Part shown: positions 9,582-21,384 of the stretch, in pieces
Position numbering within the stretch: the stretch's first letter is position 1
How the letters are laid out: each line of letters opens with the position of its first letter
DNA from: Spinacia oleracea
Lineage: Eukaryota; Streptophyta; Magnoliopsida; Caryophyllales; Amaranthaceae
Assembly (NCBI RefSeq): GCF_020520425.1
Contig: NC_079489.1
Coordinates: 15,028,001-15,092,000, forward strand
Direction of reading: 5' to 3'
Length of the DNA stretch: 64,000 nt
Translations under genes and position numbers: made by a program
Notes under the pieces: model-generated
Databases searched by the model: none
Told to the model about the DNA's origin: nothing
What the model saw: only the letters and a program-made list of their open reading frames with translations

Positions 9582-12500
9582 ATGATGAAGAAACAATGTT
9601 GTATTTTCTACGTGATGATGATGAATGTGTTCGTCTTCATACCCATCCTGGTATTGGGGCAAGGCAATACAACAGAAACAACGCCAAGAGAACTAAGAAT
9701 CGCGATCCCGGTGCGCGAGTTCAAGGATTGGGTAAGTGTCGAACATGATCCCAATACAGGAGAGCAGATCATCAGTGGGTTCGCTATCGAAGTCTTTAAA
9801 GCTGTTGTAAATAAAGGTCTTCTTTCCCCAATTCCTTACAAATTCATCCCCTTTGTTAAGTCTGATGGTGTCACCATGAATGGCACTTTCGATGATATGC
9901 TTCGAGCCGTCTTCAATCAGGTACATAATTAAAGTCATAATTTTATCTGTATCTATACACTACAAGAAATTGTACCATTAACGACGGGAAATCCCGTCAC
10001 TAAAAGCTAATAATCGTTGATTAATGATAGAATTTTCTGTCGCGAACCCGTCGGGTCCGTCATTAATGAAAAATCCCGTCGTTAAGCCGTCATAAAAGAC
10101 ATTTGCGACGGTTGCTCCCGTGTTTGTTTGGTTGTTATCCCCGTCACAAAAGTCTTTTACAACGAAATTTTTGACCCGTCGTTATTAGGTTGTCATTAAA
10201 AATACAAATTATTGTAGTGCTAATATACAAAAGGATAAATTACCTAATGATAGGAGTAAAATATCTTTTAATTAACGACTAGATGTGTGCATTCATGGTA
10301 CAACTAGTTGTTCACTTATTGATCAACAACGGAAACATTGAAGATTGCCTAACAAGTCCATACCTAAAATAATAAATAAACCTGAGACGTGTCTTTCAGT
10401 GAGAAATAGTTCAAAATAAAAGTAACATATCACATGTTGTTCTTTATAATGTCATAGTCTTTTTTACATATGAACTCAGTGTTCTCTTTGTGCACAATAT
10501 GTCCATAGTCCAAGCACTTTGAAAACTTTTGATTTCGTATTTCTCTATAGTGTTTCATAGCAATACCTTTCTAATTTTCCGAAAATGATAAAGGTCGCAA
10601 CATGCGACCTTTAAGCCGTGTCATAATGATAATATGACATTCTTATGTGTCATGATTTAAATTGGAAACTAAAATATTTAATTTATATAACCTATTTTAA
10701 AAAAAAGGTAGGAAAATTTTAATATTCTAATGTGTTTCTTTCTTTATATCGAGTATCTTATTTACATATTTTGATAGTAAAAATATTCTGATGACACATA
10801 GCATACGTGACGCCTATATATACCAATTATACTCCAACACGTAAAATTGCGACAACTAAATATTGTCGCTACTTGCAACCTTTTAATTTTTTTATATGAG
10901 AGTTTTATAGAAATATTGCACTAACATACATACATAACATATTACAAGCAGGAATTCGACGGTGCGGTGGGGGAGATATCGATTCTATATTATAGAACGG
11001 AGTGGGTTGATTTTACATTACCATACATGGATACTCAAATATCAATGTTGATTCGCCAAAATCAACAGCCATTTTCAAAGGGGGGAGGAATTTCATTAGC
11101 ATCAGCCACTAAGTATGTTGTTGCTGCAACACTTTCCTTCAGCTTCATTGTAGCAATGGTTTTCTGGATTTTGGAATACAGAACTGACAAGCATGCTTCA
11201 CAATTCACAAACACAAGCTCATTAGCACAACCCCCTCGATCTCTTGATGACGATTGGCGAAGTAAGTAGCTCGTTTTTGCTCTTAATTTGACAAATAAAC
11301 ACCACAAGAATTTGTATCTTTAATGACAACCTAACAACGACGGGTCAAAAATTCCGTCGTAAAAGCCTTTTGCGACGGACTAACAACCAAACAAAGACGG
11401 GAATAACCGTTGCAAATGTCTTTTACGACGGGTTAACGACGGGTTTTTCCATTTATGACGGCCCCATTTTATGACGGGTTTGCGACAGGAAATCTCGTCG
11501 TTAATCAACGATTATTTGGCCTTTAGCGACGAGATTTCTCGACATTAATGGTATAATTTCACTACAAGAATTTGTATCTTTAACGACAACCTAATTACGA
11601 CGGGTCAAAAATCCCGTCGCAAAAGCCTTTTGCGACGGGGCTAACAACCAAACAACGACGGGAATAACCGTCGCAAATGTCTTTTACGACGGGTTTACGA
11701 CGGGATTTCTATTAACGACGGCCCCCTTTTATGACGGGTTCGCGACAGAAAATCCCTTCGTTAATCAACGATTATTGGCCTTTTGCGACGAGATTTCACG
11801 TCGTTAATAGTACAATTTCTTGTAGTGTTTCTTGTAGTGAAAATATGGCTTTGGTTAATTATTTTTTGTTGTAGGAGACATGTTGGGGTCAATAACACAT
11901 ACAAGGCTTGTGATGATACTATTCTTCATGGTATTGTTAATCCTAATGGCTTGTTATTCTGCGAGCCAGACATCATCCCTTACCTCACGAAGTCGGAGTG
12001 GCGGCTTCAACAACTTGAACCAATTGATAAGGAAGGGATCAAATGTGGGTTATCGAGAAGGTTCATTTATCAAAAACCTTCTTATCGAAAAAGGTTTTTC
12101 AGAATCGAAGTTAATAATCCTTGATTCCGAGGAACAAATGGTGGAAATGTTAACCAAAGGAACTGAAAATGGTGGTGTTGATTCTATTGTTGCTGATTCC
12201 CCTAATCTAAGGCTTCTCCTTGCTAAGCATTGCGACTCTTTTACCATCGTCCCTTCCGTCAATCTCCCCGCTGCTGGATTTGGCTTTGTACGTATACATT
12301 ACTACTCCCTCTGTTTCCTTTTGTTGGCTACGCTTCCTTTTTAGGCGTTCCTTTTTGTTGGTTACGTTTCTAGTTTTGGACACTTTTTTTTCCCAAAACA
12401 CCCTTATATCCTTTCTTATTTACCAAAATTACCAAAGATTCCTTCCAAATTCCCACCTAATTTTCCTAACCATCAATATTGAATTCATTTACTTTCCCCA

Positions 12501-13561
12501 TACCCTCTCATCCACCCTTTTCCTATTTCTTTAATACTTTCTCTCTCCTTACTTTGTTCTTTAAATATACAATCTCTTTCACCCAATCATTACTCAGATT
12601 CCAATACAAACCAAGATTCTAGTTTTCTTAAAACGAAAATGATAAAGGTCGCAACATGCGACCTTTAAGCCGTGTCACAATAATGACATGGCATGCTTAT
12701 GTGTCATGATTTAAATTGGAATCTAAAATATTTAACTTATATATATCCTATTATACATGTTTAAAATAAGGGTAGAAAAATCTTAATGTTCTAATTTGTT
12801 TTTTTCTTTATATCGATTACCTTATTTACATATTTTCATAGTAAAATTTTTGCATTGATAGTAAAAATATTATGATGACTAATATCCTACGTGGCGCCTA
12901 TATGTACCAATTAAACGCCGACACGTAAGATTGTGACAACTAAATGTTGTCGCAACTTGCTACCTGTATCATCACCCTTCTTAAAAACCACCCCATTTCC
13001 CAAAAGTAACCAACAAAAGGGAACGGAGGGAGTACCTTGTTAGCTTCAAATTTTCTCAATATGTTTTCATGAATATTAAGAGAAAACGGATGTGATTAGC
13101 AGATAAATATAAGGTAGTTAATTACAACATTTTTTCCATAAGATAAATTTTCACAAAATTATAAATCCAATTTTATAAGGTATTTTTAGACAAATTTATC
13201 TATGTTTAACTTGCTTGTGCTAACATAAATTGGTTAATATGTCGTGCAGGCTCTACGCAAAGGTTCCGCTTTAGTAAATGAGTTTTCAAAGGGAGTATTA
13301 AGAGTGATTGACAATGGTGACTTGGGAAGGATCCAAGAGAGGACAATTGGAAGTTTTGAAGCGTGTGAAAATGACCCGTACAATTCGGGTTCAAACCAGC
13401 TTTTGGATAGTGATAGTTTATGGATCTTGATTGCCGGTGGTATTAGTGTGTTCATCCTCATGGTTATCATCTTTGTACTCTATTGCGGATTCAGACACAA
13501 GGGTACTAATAAGAAGAACAAATCCGTTGCCTATCCGTGTTACTTACTCCCATGTTGTTAG
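9582..13561 (+). CDS. Glutamate-receptor-like protein without pore, copy 1 (GLR1)
   Basis: Exons are 9582-9920, 10952-11261, 11875-12287 and 13250-13561, all with GT-AG borders and one open frame of 457 codons. There is a signal peptide (about 1-26). Ligand-binding half S1 starts at LRIAIPVREF and includes the arginine in YYRTEWVDFTLPYMD (about residue 128), the position that holds the ligand carboxylate in this family. A membrane segment M1 (167-190) is followed by a hydrophilic linker, then M3 (about 225-247) with CYSASQTSSLT in place of SYTASLTS. S2 carries two conserved cysteines (KHC, FEAC), and M4 (412-436) follows. Normal plant GLRs have about 900 residues, an N-terminal LIVBP domain, and a pore helix between M1 and M3; both are absent here. 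Introns 1 to 3 hold MITEs. Ion conduction is unlikely; ligand binding is inferred. Confidence 0.85.
9958..10219. mobile_element. CACTA-type MITE (GACGGG family) in GLR1 intron 1
   Basis: 262 bp, starting CACTACAAGAAATTGT and ending ATTATTGTAGTG. The interior has repeated CGTCG/CGACGGG words in both orientations. Flanks are ATA and CTA, a possible 3-bp duplication with one change. It is the most diverged of the copies here. Confidence 0.85.
10585..10885. mobile_element. MITE with GATAAAGGTCGCAA end, copy 1
   Basis: It begins ATGATAAAGGTCGCAACATG and is closely similar to the copy at 12639-12973, for example in the shared GCGACCTTTAAGCCGTGTCA. Its right end is degraded (TTGCAACCTTTT). It lies in GLR1 intron 1 and is noncoding. 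The superfamily is not certain. Confidence 0.7.
11300..11839. mobile_element. CACTA-type MITE (GACGGG family), outer copy with nested copy
   Basis: It starts CACCACAAGAATTTG (one change from CACTAC) and its last nine bases are CTTGTAGTG at 11831-11839. It is flanked by AAA on both sides as a 3-bp target duplication. Without the nested copy it is about 269 bp. It lies in GLR1 intron 2. Confidence 0.9.
11560..11827. mobile_element. CACTA-type MITE nested inside the outer copy
   Basis: 268 bp from CACTACAAGAATTTG to TTCTTGTAGTG, flanked by TTT on both sides (11557-11559 and 11828-11830). It inserted 12 bp from the right end of an older copy of the same family, leaving the tandem TTCTTGTAGTG motifs seen at 11817-11839. 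Confidence 0.92.
12303..13034. mobile_element. Stowaway-like MITE in GLR1 intron 3, interrupted
   Basis: The left arm reads TACTCCCTCTGTTTCC with TTTTGTTGG. The right arm reads CCAACAAAAGGGAACGG, then AGGGAGTA. These form a clear terminal inverted repeat of about 30 bp. Its middle is interrupted by another MITE at 12639-12973. The start is only 15 bp after the exon 3 donor site. Confidence 0.85.
12639..12973. mobile_element. MITE with GATAAAGGTCGCAA end, copy 2
   Basis: The left end is ATGATAAAGGTCGCAACATG. The right end, read on the minus strand, is GATGATACAGGTAGCAAG. This gives an imperfect inverted repeat of about 25 bp. It is related to the copy at 10585-10885 and nested in the Stowaway-like MITE. 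Confidence 0.8.
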
Positions 13562-14990
13562 CTTGCTAGTCTTGAACAAATTATAAGTTCAAGTGGTAAC
13601 TTATGTATATATATAATTATAAGTTTAAGCCGTGTTAAATTTTTATGAATGTCATCCGCATTTAGACTTCTTTAAGTACTTCAACTAGGATAATGATTGA
13701 TTTGTAAGGGTTTGATTTCGAGTTATTGCTCACTTGGCCGGTGGAGTGACTATGTACGTTGTGCCGTGTCAAATTCTATTTACGGACTATGGATAAAAAG
13801 TACATATGTGGATGAGTGTATATATAGACTAATTCTTGGTCATCCTATTTGCTAGAAAAAATAAATAATATCTTTGTCATCCTTAAATCTTATATTGAAA
13901 ATTGATTGTTTAAAGTTGGTGAAAGCGACTTAGAATATGTTCTCTTCACATGGTCGAATATGATTTTTCGATTTTCTGATTTGGTCTGGTCTGATCTGAT
14001 TTTTATTTTGTCTGAATTTTTTCTGTGAATGCTTTTCACTTTTACTATTCTGTGATGGTAACATATTTTCTTATTTGGTATGGTAATAATTTTTCTTTTT
14101 CTATTCTAGTATGATTTATGAAAAAATGAGTAATAAGTAATAAAAATAAGGTGAAAAAGACAAAGCCTTAATTAGGCCGATGTACAATGAATTGTTTTAA
14201 ATATACTTGTGAGAGTATCTCTATCCACAGTTAGACTGGTAGTCCAATGAATATAGGTTTAAGGTCAATTTAATAGGCTGGGCTTTGTTGGTCAGAGCTC
14301 TTACTAACATGATTTTTATTGGACATGATCAATATAAGGTGAAACTTATAACATAGTAATTTTGGACACTAAAATAGTAATGATGTTAAATAATTATGTG
14401 TATAACCTCGTATTCACTTAGCTTGTATTCGCATACGGATTTTTTTTTTAATATTTTCGTTGCTCGTTTATTGACCCGCCCTTTATCCTGTTATCAACCG
14501 CCAATCCGCTTTGACCCGCCCATTATTAACCCTTTAAAAATAACTCTAGACCCGCACTGACTATAACCCGATCCGCTCAATAACTTGGTCTATCCACTGC
14601 CCAGTGGACATGAATTATCCGTAATTTGGCAGTCCATCGATGATCGATCACCATGTCGATCGCTTCATATATCGTTCGTTTCTCATCCTTTAAATTCGTG
14701 CTCCGTCCATCTAATAACATTGTGGATGAATATGATAGTTGACTATCCGTTTAATTAATAATATATGTCATCCCAGTACAATCAATCTATAATACAGCAA
14801 TAATTTAGTAACAAGGTAGACAAAAAGATCACACACGTATCTGAACAATTTTGGACACATCAATTTAATTTGCATGGTGAGCTTAACAGGCCCGTGATGC
14901 ATGTTTTCCGTGACCATCCGCTGTTCATTTTGTCCTTCGTATTATTGAAGGCCGATTCTCTTTTATATACTACGATATCAAAACATGCAT
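13562..14990. other. Intergenic DNA downstream of GLR1
   Basis: AT-rich DNA with no gene. A degenerate tract of GACCCGC words lies at about 14470-14585 and resembles the larger GACCC/CCCACC tract in GLR2 intron 2. The LINE insertion site ends this stretch. Confidence 0.5.
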
Positions 14991-15087
14991 AAACCGAACC
15001 ATAAAGTACGGTTCAGTATTCACAGCGTCCCTGACTTTCTCTCCAAATTTCTCTCTGGTGCATGATACCTTATCGTGCACCCCTGCC

Positions 15088-16413
15088 ATGGCAAGAAAAT
15101 CTGGATCGAAAAATCAGGGGAACAAGCATGGAAATGGTAAGTCGAAACCTCGAGGTCCATCATCTGATTCTCAAGCTCTGAAAACTCGCTCATTGGAGGA
15201 AGTTCTTGGGGTGGAAGCAATTGATTTTGGCATTGAGAATGAAGTGCTGACGCCTAAATCGAGTTTGCACCAACTTCAAATTCGCTCTGAATTGCGACAT
15301 TCCTTCAATGATTACTTGCAAGCAATACACAATTCCAATGGTATTGCGAGTCGCACTCAATCCAGAAGCAATTTGGACGTAGGTACAATCCCTATCCTAC
15401 TTGATGAAACTGTTGATGATAATACTGATGATGAATCGAATAATATTGTGATTGATAATGAGGTTGGGAATAAAGTTGAACCTCTGGATGTGAATGGTGA
15501 TGATTCTACTGAGACTGAACTCAATAATCCTGTAGAAATTGAGTTGGAAGATATTCAGGAAGAGGTTGAGTTTTGGATGTCAGCTGTAGTTTGTTATGTT
15601 GTGGGTGCTAATCCTCCAATCAATGTTATGGAGGGATTCATTAGGCGCATCTGGAAACAGTTGAATGTTGATAAAGTGATTATGGTGAAGAGGGGAGTAT
15701 TCATTGTTAGATTTCTAACCATGGACTCGAGGGATAAGGTTTTAAATGGCCATTACTTTTTTGATAGCAAACCCTTAATAATGAAGCCATGGGATTCTGA
15801 TATGGACATGGATAGAGAGGAGGTGAAATCAGTGCCTATTTGGGTGCAATTGAAGCTTGGTTTCAAATACTGGGGGGAGAGAGCTCTGTTCAAGATCATT
15901 AGCCAAATAGGGAAACCTATTAAGAGAGATCAAGCTACAATAAATAGGGACAAGTTGCAATTTGCTCGAGTGATGGTGGATGTTCCATTATCTAAGGAGC
16001 TCCCTGATTGTATTTCCTTTAGAGATGAGAATGGTTTGATGGTGAAAGTAGGATTGTATTATGAATGGAGGCCTACTTTGTGTTCTAAATGCAAGATGAT
16101 AGGACATTTGCAGGAGGAGTGTAGACAGGGCAAAGCTAAAAGAGTATGGGTGCAGAAGGCTAAGCAAGTGCAGCCAGATACAGCACTGCATACTGCTACA
16201 AGTCCAGTGGTTGATCCAGATGGGTTCCAAAGATCTCTAAGACCTATTAGAGTTAGAACATCTCCAAGGGAACCAGTTAGAACCTCCAATGTGTTTCAGA
16301 TTCTTGATACTAGATTGAATGGAGATGCAGGTGTGTGTGATGATGGCAACATTGGTGAGGACCATAGAGTTACTACTCCTGGAAGGGGGGACCCTTCCCA
16401 CCCTCATGGATAG
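15088..16413 (+). CDS. LINE ORF1: DUF4283/zinc-knuckle RNA-binding protein
   Basis: I chose the ATG at 15088 (context GCCATGG), giving 441 residues; an upstream in-frame ATG at 15058 would add ten. After a basic start (MARKSGSKNQGNKHG) there is an acidic, low-complexity stretch rich in D, E and N (about residues 100-170). A DUF4283-type region follows (VEFWMSAVVCYVVG to MKPWDSDMDMDREEV). Then comes a knuckle CSKCKMIGHLQEEC with C-x2-C-x4-H-x4-C spacing (about 337-350). These parts are typical of the gag-like first protein of plant L1 elements, which binds the element's RNA. Its stop overlaps the start of ORF2 by 8 bp, which suggests translational reinitiation or coupling. The frame is intact. 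Confidence 0.85.
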   Translation: MARKSGSKNQGNKHGNGKSKPRGPSSDSQALKTRSLEEVLGVEAIDFGIENEVLTPKSSLHQLQIRSELRHSFNDYLQAIHNSNGIASRTQSRSNLDVGTIPILLDETVDDNTDDESNNIVIDNEVGNKVEPLDVNGDDSTETELNNPVEIELEDIQEEVEFWMSAVVCYVVGANPPINVMEGFIRRIWKQLNVDKVIMVKRGVFIVRFLTMDSRDKVLNGHYFFDSKPLIMKPWDSDMDMDREEVKSVPIWVQLKLGFKYWGERALFKIISQIGKPIKRDQATINRDKLQFARVMVDVPLSKELPDCISFRDENGLMVKVGLYYEWRPTLCSKCKMIGHLQEECRQGKAKRVWVQKAKQVQPDTALHTATSPVVDPDGFQRSLRPIRVRTSPREPVRTSNVFQILDTRLNGDAGVCDDGNIGEDHRVTTPGRGDPSHPHG

Positions 16414-18841
16414 AATAGCTGCTTGGAATGTCAGAGGCCTTAACTCACTTCAGAAGCAGAATGAAGTTAAACACTTCATTCAGAAATATGAAGTAGGATT
16501 GGTGGGGCTTCTGGAGCATAAGGTGAAGCTGCCTAACCTGGGTAAGCTTTATCAGAAAGTTTTTACAAAGTGGTGTTTTACTAGTAATGCTAGTTATCAT
16601 CCTGGTGGTAGAATAGTTGTGGCTTGGAAGGCTAGTAGCTTTAATGTCAATATAGTTGCTGCATCTAGTCAGTTTTTGCATTGTCATATTACTCCTGCTA
16701 GTGGTATGCCTGCTTTTTTCTGTACTTTTATATATGCACATAATGAAGCTGGGTTGAGACAGGATCAATGGAGAGATTTAAATCTAATCCATACTGCTGC
16801 CCCTTGGATTTTATCTGGAGATTTTAATTGTGTTATAGCCCCTGAGGAAAGGATAGGTGCTCCTGTTAAACAATGTGATATAGTGGAAATGTATGGGTGT
16901 ATGCATAATTGTGGTATGGAGGATTTGAAGAGTGTAGGGAATTTGTTTACTTGGAATAATAAACAACAAGGGAGTAAGAGAGTCTTTTCAAAAATTGATA
17001 GAATGTTATCAAATCAAGCATGGTTAGATGCTTATCCTGATGCAGAAGTTTGTTACCTACCTGAGGGTCAGTTTGATCATTCCCCAGGGTTACTTACTGT
17101 TTATCCTAGAGTAAATGGAGGAAAAAAACCTTTTAAATACTTTACTATGTGGAAATCATCTCCAGTTTTTGCTGATACTATTAAGACAGCCTAGAACACT
17201 CAGATTGGGGGGAGTAAAATGTTTATAGTTGTCAGCAAGTTGAAAAAAGTGAAGATTGCTCTCAAGGAATTGAACAAGAGTGGTTTTACTGATGTGCATG
17301 CTTATGACTTGAGAGCTCACAATGAGCTCATTGCAGCTCAAGAAGCTATGCATAAAGATCCCACTAATATGGAGCTAGCTGATGCTGAGTTGAGAGCTAT
17401 TCAGGAGTACAAAGAGAAGCATAAGATTTATTTAGAGTTTTTGAGCCAAAAAGCTAAAGTAGCATGGCTAAAAGATGGAGATGAAAATACTGCTTTGTTT
17501 CATCAGAGTATCAGAAGCAGAAATTTGAAGAATCAAATTTACAGTATCCATGATATGGGTGGTGTATGGAAAGATAATCCTACTGAGGTTGCTGATGCCT
17601 TTCTAGATTATTACAAGCAGCTGTTGGGGAGTAAACATGAGAATAGAACCCCTGTATTGAAGGAGGTGGTGCAGTTAGGCCCTGTGTGTCAAGCTCATCA
17701 CAAAGCAATTTTAAATGCAAGTTACACTGCAGATGAAGTTAGGGCTGCCCTTTTTTCTATTCCAGGAGCCAAGGCACCTGGTCCAGATGGTTTTGGCTCT
17801 CATTTTTATAGAGATTCTTGGCATATTGTTGGTGATGAAGTGGTTGCTGCTGTTCTTGATATGCTGCAGCATGGCAAAATTTTGAAAGAGTTGAATCATA
17901 CAGTGATTACCTTGATTCCAAAAACCAATTGCCCTAGAGATGTGACTGAATTTAGACCAATATCTTGTTGTAACACACTTTACAAGTGTCTTACTAAGGT
18001 GCTGCGTGGAAGGCTTAGACAGATTCTGCCAGATCTTATCTTAGAAAACCAAGAGGGCTTTGTGCATGGTAGGTTCATTGTTCATAATATAATGGTTGTT
18101 CAGGATTTGGTGAGACAGTATGGAAGGAAGGGTGTGAAGCCTAGTTGTCTCATGAAGATTGATTTACAAAAAGCTTATGATACTGTGGATTGGCAATTTC
18201 TTCAGGAAATGTTAGAGCAGTTAGAGTTTCCACAACATTTTGTAAACTTGGTGATGCAATGTGTTTCCACTCCCATGTTCTCTCTGATGTTCAATGGTTC
18301 CATGCATGGGTTTTTTAAATCCAAGAGGGGTTTGAGGCAGGGTGATCCCATTTCACCACTCTTATTTGTCATATGCATGGAGTATCTGTCAAGACTCTTA
18401 CATAAGATGAGTGATATGTCTTTGTTTGGTTTTCATCCAAGGTGTAGAGAGATCAAGCTCACCCATCTATGCTTTGCTGATGATTTGATCTTATGTTGTA
18501 AGGGTGAGTATCCTTCTATTCTTTTGCTGCTCAAGACTTTTAAAATCTTTTCTGTTTCTTCTGGCCTCAAAGCTAATCAACAGAAGTCATCTATTTACTG
18601 TCATGGCATGTCAGATACTGAAGTTCAGAGGGTGGTAGATGTTTCTGGTTTTACCAGAAGCAATCTTCCTTTCAAATATTTGGGGGTCCCAATTTGCTCT
18701 AAAAAGATCTCTGTGGCTCAATGTAGTCATTTGGTGGATAAAATTGTAGCTAGAATCAAAATTTGGAGCTCCAAAAATCTGTCTTATTCTGCAAGAGTGC
18801 AGTTGATCAATTCTGTTTTGTTGAGTCTGCATATCTACTGG
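16406..18841 (+). pseudogene. LINE ORF2, 5' part: endonuclease and reverse transcriptase
   Basis: It starts at ATG 16406, inside the last codons of ORF1. The apurinic-type endonuclease is recognisable from AAWNVRGLN, the glutamate in LLEHKVK, LSGDFNC and FDHSPGLL (to about 17100). A TAG at 17192-17194 falls where W is expected, and the same frame then runs on. The reverse transcriptase shows GAKAPGPDGFGSHFY, ITLIPKTNCPRDVTEFRPIS, KIDLQKAYDTVDW, GLRQGDPISPLLF and the catalytic FADD (about 18475-18483). The frame is cut at HIYW by the CACTA element and resumes at 31353 in the same phase. The endonuclease nicks target DNA and the transcriptase copies element RNA there. Confidence 0.9.
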
Positions 18842-18859
18842 CACTAGTGGAAAAAAATA

Positions 18860-19205
18860 CCTGTTGAGGGGGGCACTTTGGGCTTATTGAGGCGAACAAG
18901 GCCCGCTTCGACAGACGTGGCTTCAACAGCTCACATAGCTGTTGAGGCGGGCTTTGTTCGCCTCAACAGGTGGTCTGTTGTGGGGGGCTTTCAAAAGCCC
19001 GCCTCAACAGCCCAAAACCAAAGCGAAAAAATAAGGACCTGTTGTGGGGGGCTTTACAAAAGCCCGCCTCAACAGACACCTCTGTTGAGGCTCACTTTTA
19101 AATGCCCCCCTCAACAGACCTGTATTCTTGCGCCAATACCTGTACATTGGCGCCATAAATTCATATGTTGTCGAGGCGTACATTAAAAGCCCCCTTCAAC
19201 AACAT
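18860..19205. repeat. Left subterminal repeat zone of the outer CACTA
   Basis: Multiple direct and inverted copies of CTGTTGAGG, CCTCAACAG, AAAGCCC and GGGGGGC over about 345 bp. The right zone at 31165-31330 carries the related TTGTTGAAGCG words. Confidence 0.85.
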
Positions 19206-19740
19206 TATTTTGTTTTCCAAATTCTTTTAAAATATAAAATAGGTGGCAATAACCAAATCTATATATATATACACCATTGAGTATTGAAACCTGTACACGC
19301 ACCAATCAACACCAGAATAGCAAAGGTATGAATCTGCTTATTTTTTTATTAACAAATCGATCATTAAATTAACTTCATTTATATTAGCCTAATAAAGAAA
19401 AACGTATAGTACGTACGTTTACCATTTTTAAACACCTAGCTAGCTAGTCTAACAAATTAAAACTAATATTAACAAATAAAGACAAAAGGCTAGAGACCTA
19501 GTCTAACAAATTTCTCTAATCCGGCCACTTAGCTCCCTTTAGATCGATCATGCATTACGTACAAACCTTAATTAAGGCCGTGTTGACTTTCTAATTCCAA
19601 TCGACTCGATCCCTGCAAGATGGAAGGAAAATATATGAGCTATAGAGTACCAAAGTTCACACTCACGATATTATCTTTACATTCCATTGAAGCATAAAAA
19701 GATATAGTTGCAGACTATAGAGATAATTAAGTTGTTAAAA

Positions 19741-20116
19741 ATATGACCTATAACGAGCCTTAAATGTGCATAAATAGATTCGAATGAGTTTTAGAAAGTT
19801 AAAACTATGCATATTAATCATGTAATAAGAATCAAATGAGTCCTTAGGTTCTTTAGTTCAAAGTTGGGAGAGAAAATGTTATTTTAGCTCTAAACATGAC
19901 CTATAACCACCCAATGAGCCTTAAATGTGCATACGTAGATTGGAATGAGTTTTAGAAAGTTAAAACTATGCATATTAATCATGTAATAAGAATCAAATGA
20001 GTCCTTAGGTTCTTTAGTTCAAAGTTGGGAGCGGAAATGTCACCTAAATATGACCTATAACGATCCTATGAGCCTTACATGTGCATAAATAGATTCAACT
20101 GAGTTTTAGAAAGTTA
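19741..20116. repeat. Tandem repeat, about 155-bp period, three units
   Basis: Units start at about 19743, 19898 and 20049, each with ATGACCTATAAC and GAGTTTTAGAAAGTTAAA. The third is incomplete. It is noncoding and inside the outer CACTA element. Confidence 0.8.
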
Positions 20117-20270
20117 AATTGTGTTCTTTCACTTAGTTCTTAATGCTAAAATCAGAATAAGTGTCTATATTTCTAGATGCACAGATGTATGCTTGGATTT
20201 CATGGAAATTCCTGAGAATCATCCATGTCTCAGGAACTAACACTGCCAGGTTAAATAAACATATTGTCTG

Positions 20271-20395
20271 CTGATTCCTAGAAAGTGACAGACGTTGAAG
20301 AAACCAGAGGGATATTTTTATTTATGCCTTATCAGTTGGTAGAAGAAGGTAACTATGTGATTTATAAAATGAAAATAATGGTTTGTTGTAGCTTA
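20271..20395 (+). pseudogene. Unidentified exon-like fragment
   Basis: Open plus frame VTDVEETRGIFLFMPYQLVE after a TTCCTAG acceptor-like site. It looks like host coding sequence picked up by the outer CACTA element, but I cannot name the gene. Confidence 0.3.
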
Positions 20396-20682
20396 AAACC
20401 ATTATTTTTACGGTTTTTTCATGAAATGCCCCTGAGGTTTGCAAAAACGCACCAAATACCCTCGCGTCTTTTGAATCACATAATATACCCCTATTTTTTC
20501 ATACTGTTCATGAGATGCACTTGGAGTTAACGGACGTTAGTCCTCCGTTAGCTGCAGTTTACCATTTTGCCCTTAATATATATTTTTTGACCTAAAATCA
20601 AAAAAAAAAAAAATTCTCAAACTTCTCTCCAAACTCTTCCTTCGATTCCCTAACCTCAAACATATCTCCCTTTCCGATTTCC

Positions 20683-21222
20683 ATGGCGAACCATTCTTCA
20701 ATTCATTTCACTTTCCTTGGCCTATCTAATCACACCGATTTCCCTTCGAATTCGATTCAACAATTTCCCAATTCATCTCTCAAGTCGATTAAATCGCTCA
20801 AGTTGCACAATTTTTCAATTGTTACTGATTCCGATTTGGGGGTTATTTCCCAGTTCATCACAAATTTGGAGGAGTTGGATGTAAGTAATCCAAAGGATGA
20901 TTACTGCGTTACTGGTGTTTCTGGTGGTGGTGGTGCTGCTTTAGGGATCACTGATGAAGGCGTTGATTTGATTGCTTCGAAGCTCCCTCATCTCAGAAAA
21001 GTTAATTTGTCTAGTAATTACTTCATTTCTGATAAATCTCTTATTAATCTTTCTGAGAAATGCTTAAATTTGGAGGAGATTATAGTAAACAATTGCAATT
21101 TCGTGACTCAAACTGGGTTTGCTTTTGCTTTACAAAATTGCCAGAATTTGAATTCTATATCTGTTCTAGGGATGGATTTGGTTTTTTCTCCTGAGATTGA
21201 TTGCAAGTCTGCAAGGGTCTGA
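20683..21222 (+). pseudogene. Captured F-box/LRR-type gene fragment
   Basis: An open frame of 179 codons starts MANHSSIHFTFLGLSNHTDF and holds cysteine-type leucine-rich repeats of the F-box/LRR kind: SLKLHNFSIVTDSDLGVISQ, then ITDEGVDLIASKLPHLRKVN, ISDKSLINLSEKCLNLEEI and FALQNCQNLNSISVLG. In full genes of this class such repeats select substrates for SCF ubiquitin ligases. Here the F-box is missing and the repeats stop early at 21220, so the protein cannot act as a ligase subunit unless the fragment does something new. It fills much of the Pack-MULE and is in plus orientation with its own ATG. Confidence 0.65.
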
Positions 21223-21384
21223 TGTTTTTGTTGATGTTCCTCTGTCAAAGTATCCTGAGATTGATGTTTTTGTTGTAACATGCTGGTGGCTCTGGTGGAT
21301 TGGTGGTCAATATACAGCTCTAGAATTTTGGCCTTAAAATCAATATGCAGTTCTAGAATTTTTATAAGGTGATGGTGAGCCGAT

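Noticed and set aside
11262-11874. Hidden pore exon in GLR1 intron 2
   Set aside because: The intron is almost entirely the two nested MITEs; no aromatic helix-coding segment with splice sites was seen. The same holds for GLR3 intron 2 (41269-41760).
15988-16289. Minus-strand frames inside LINE ORF1
   Set aside because: Shadows of the knuckle-coding plus strand with no features.
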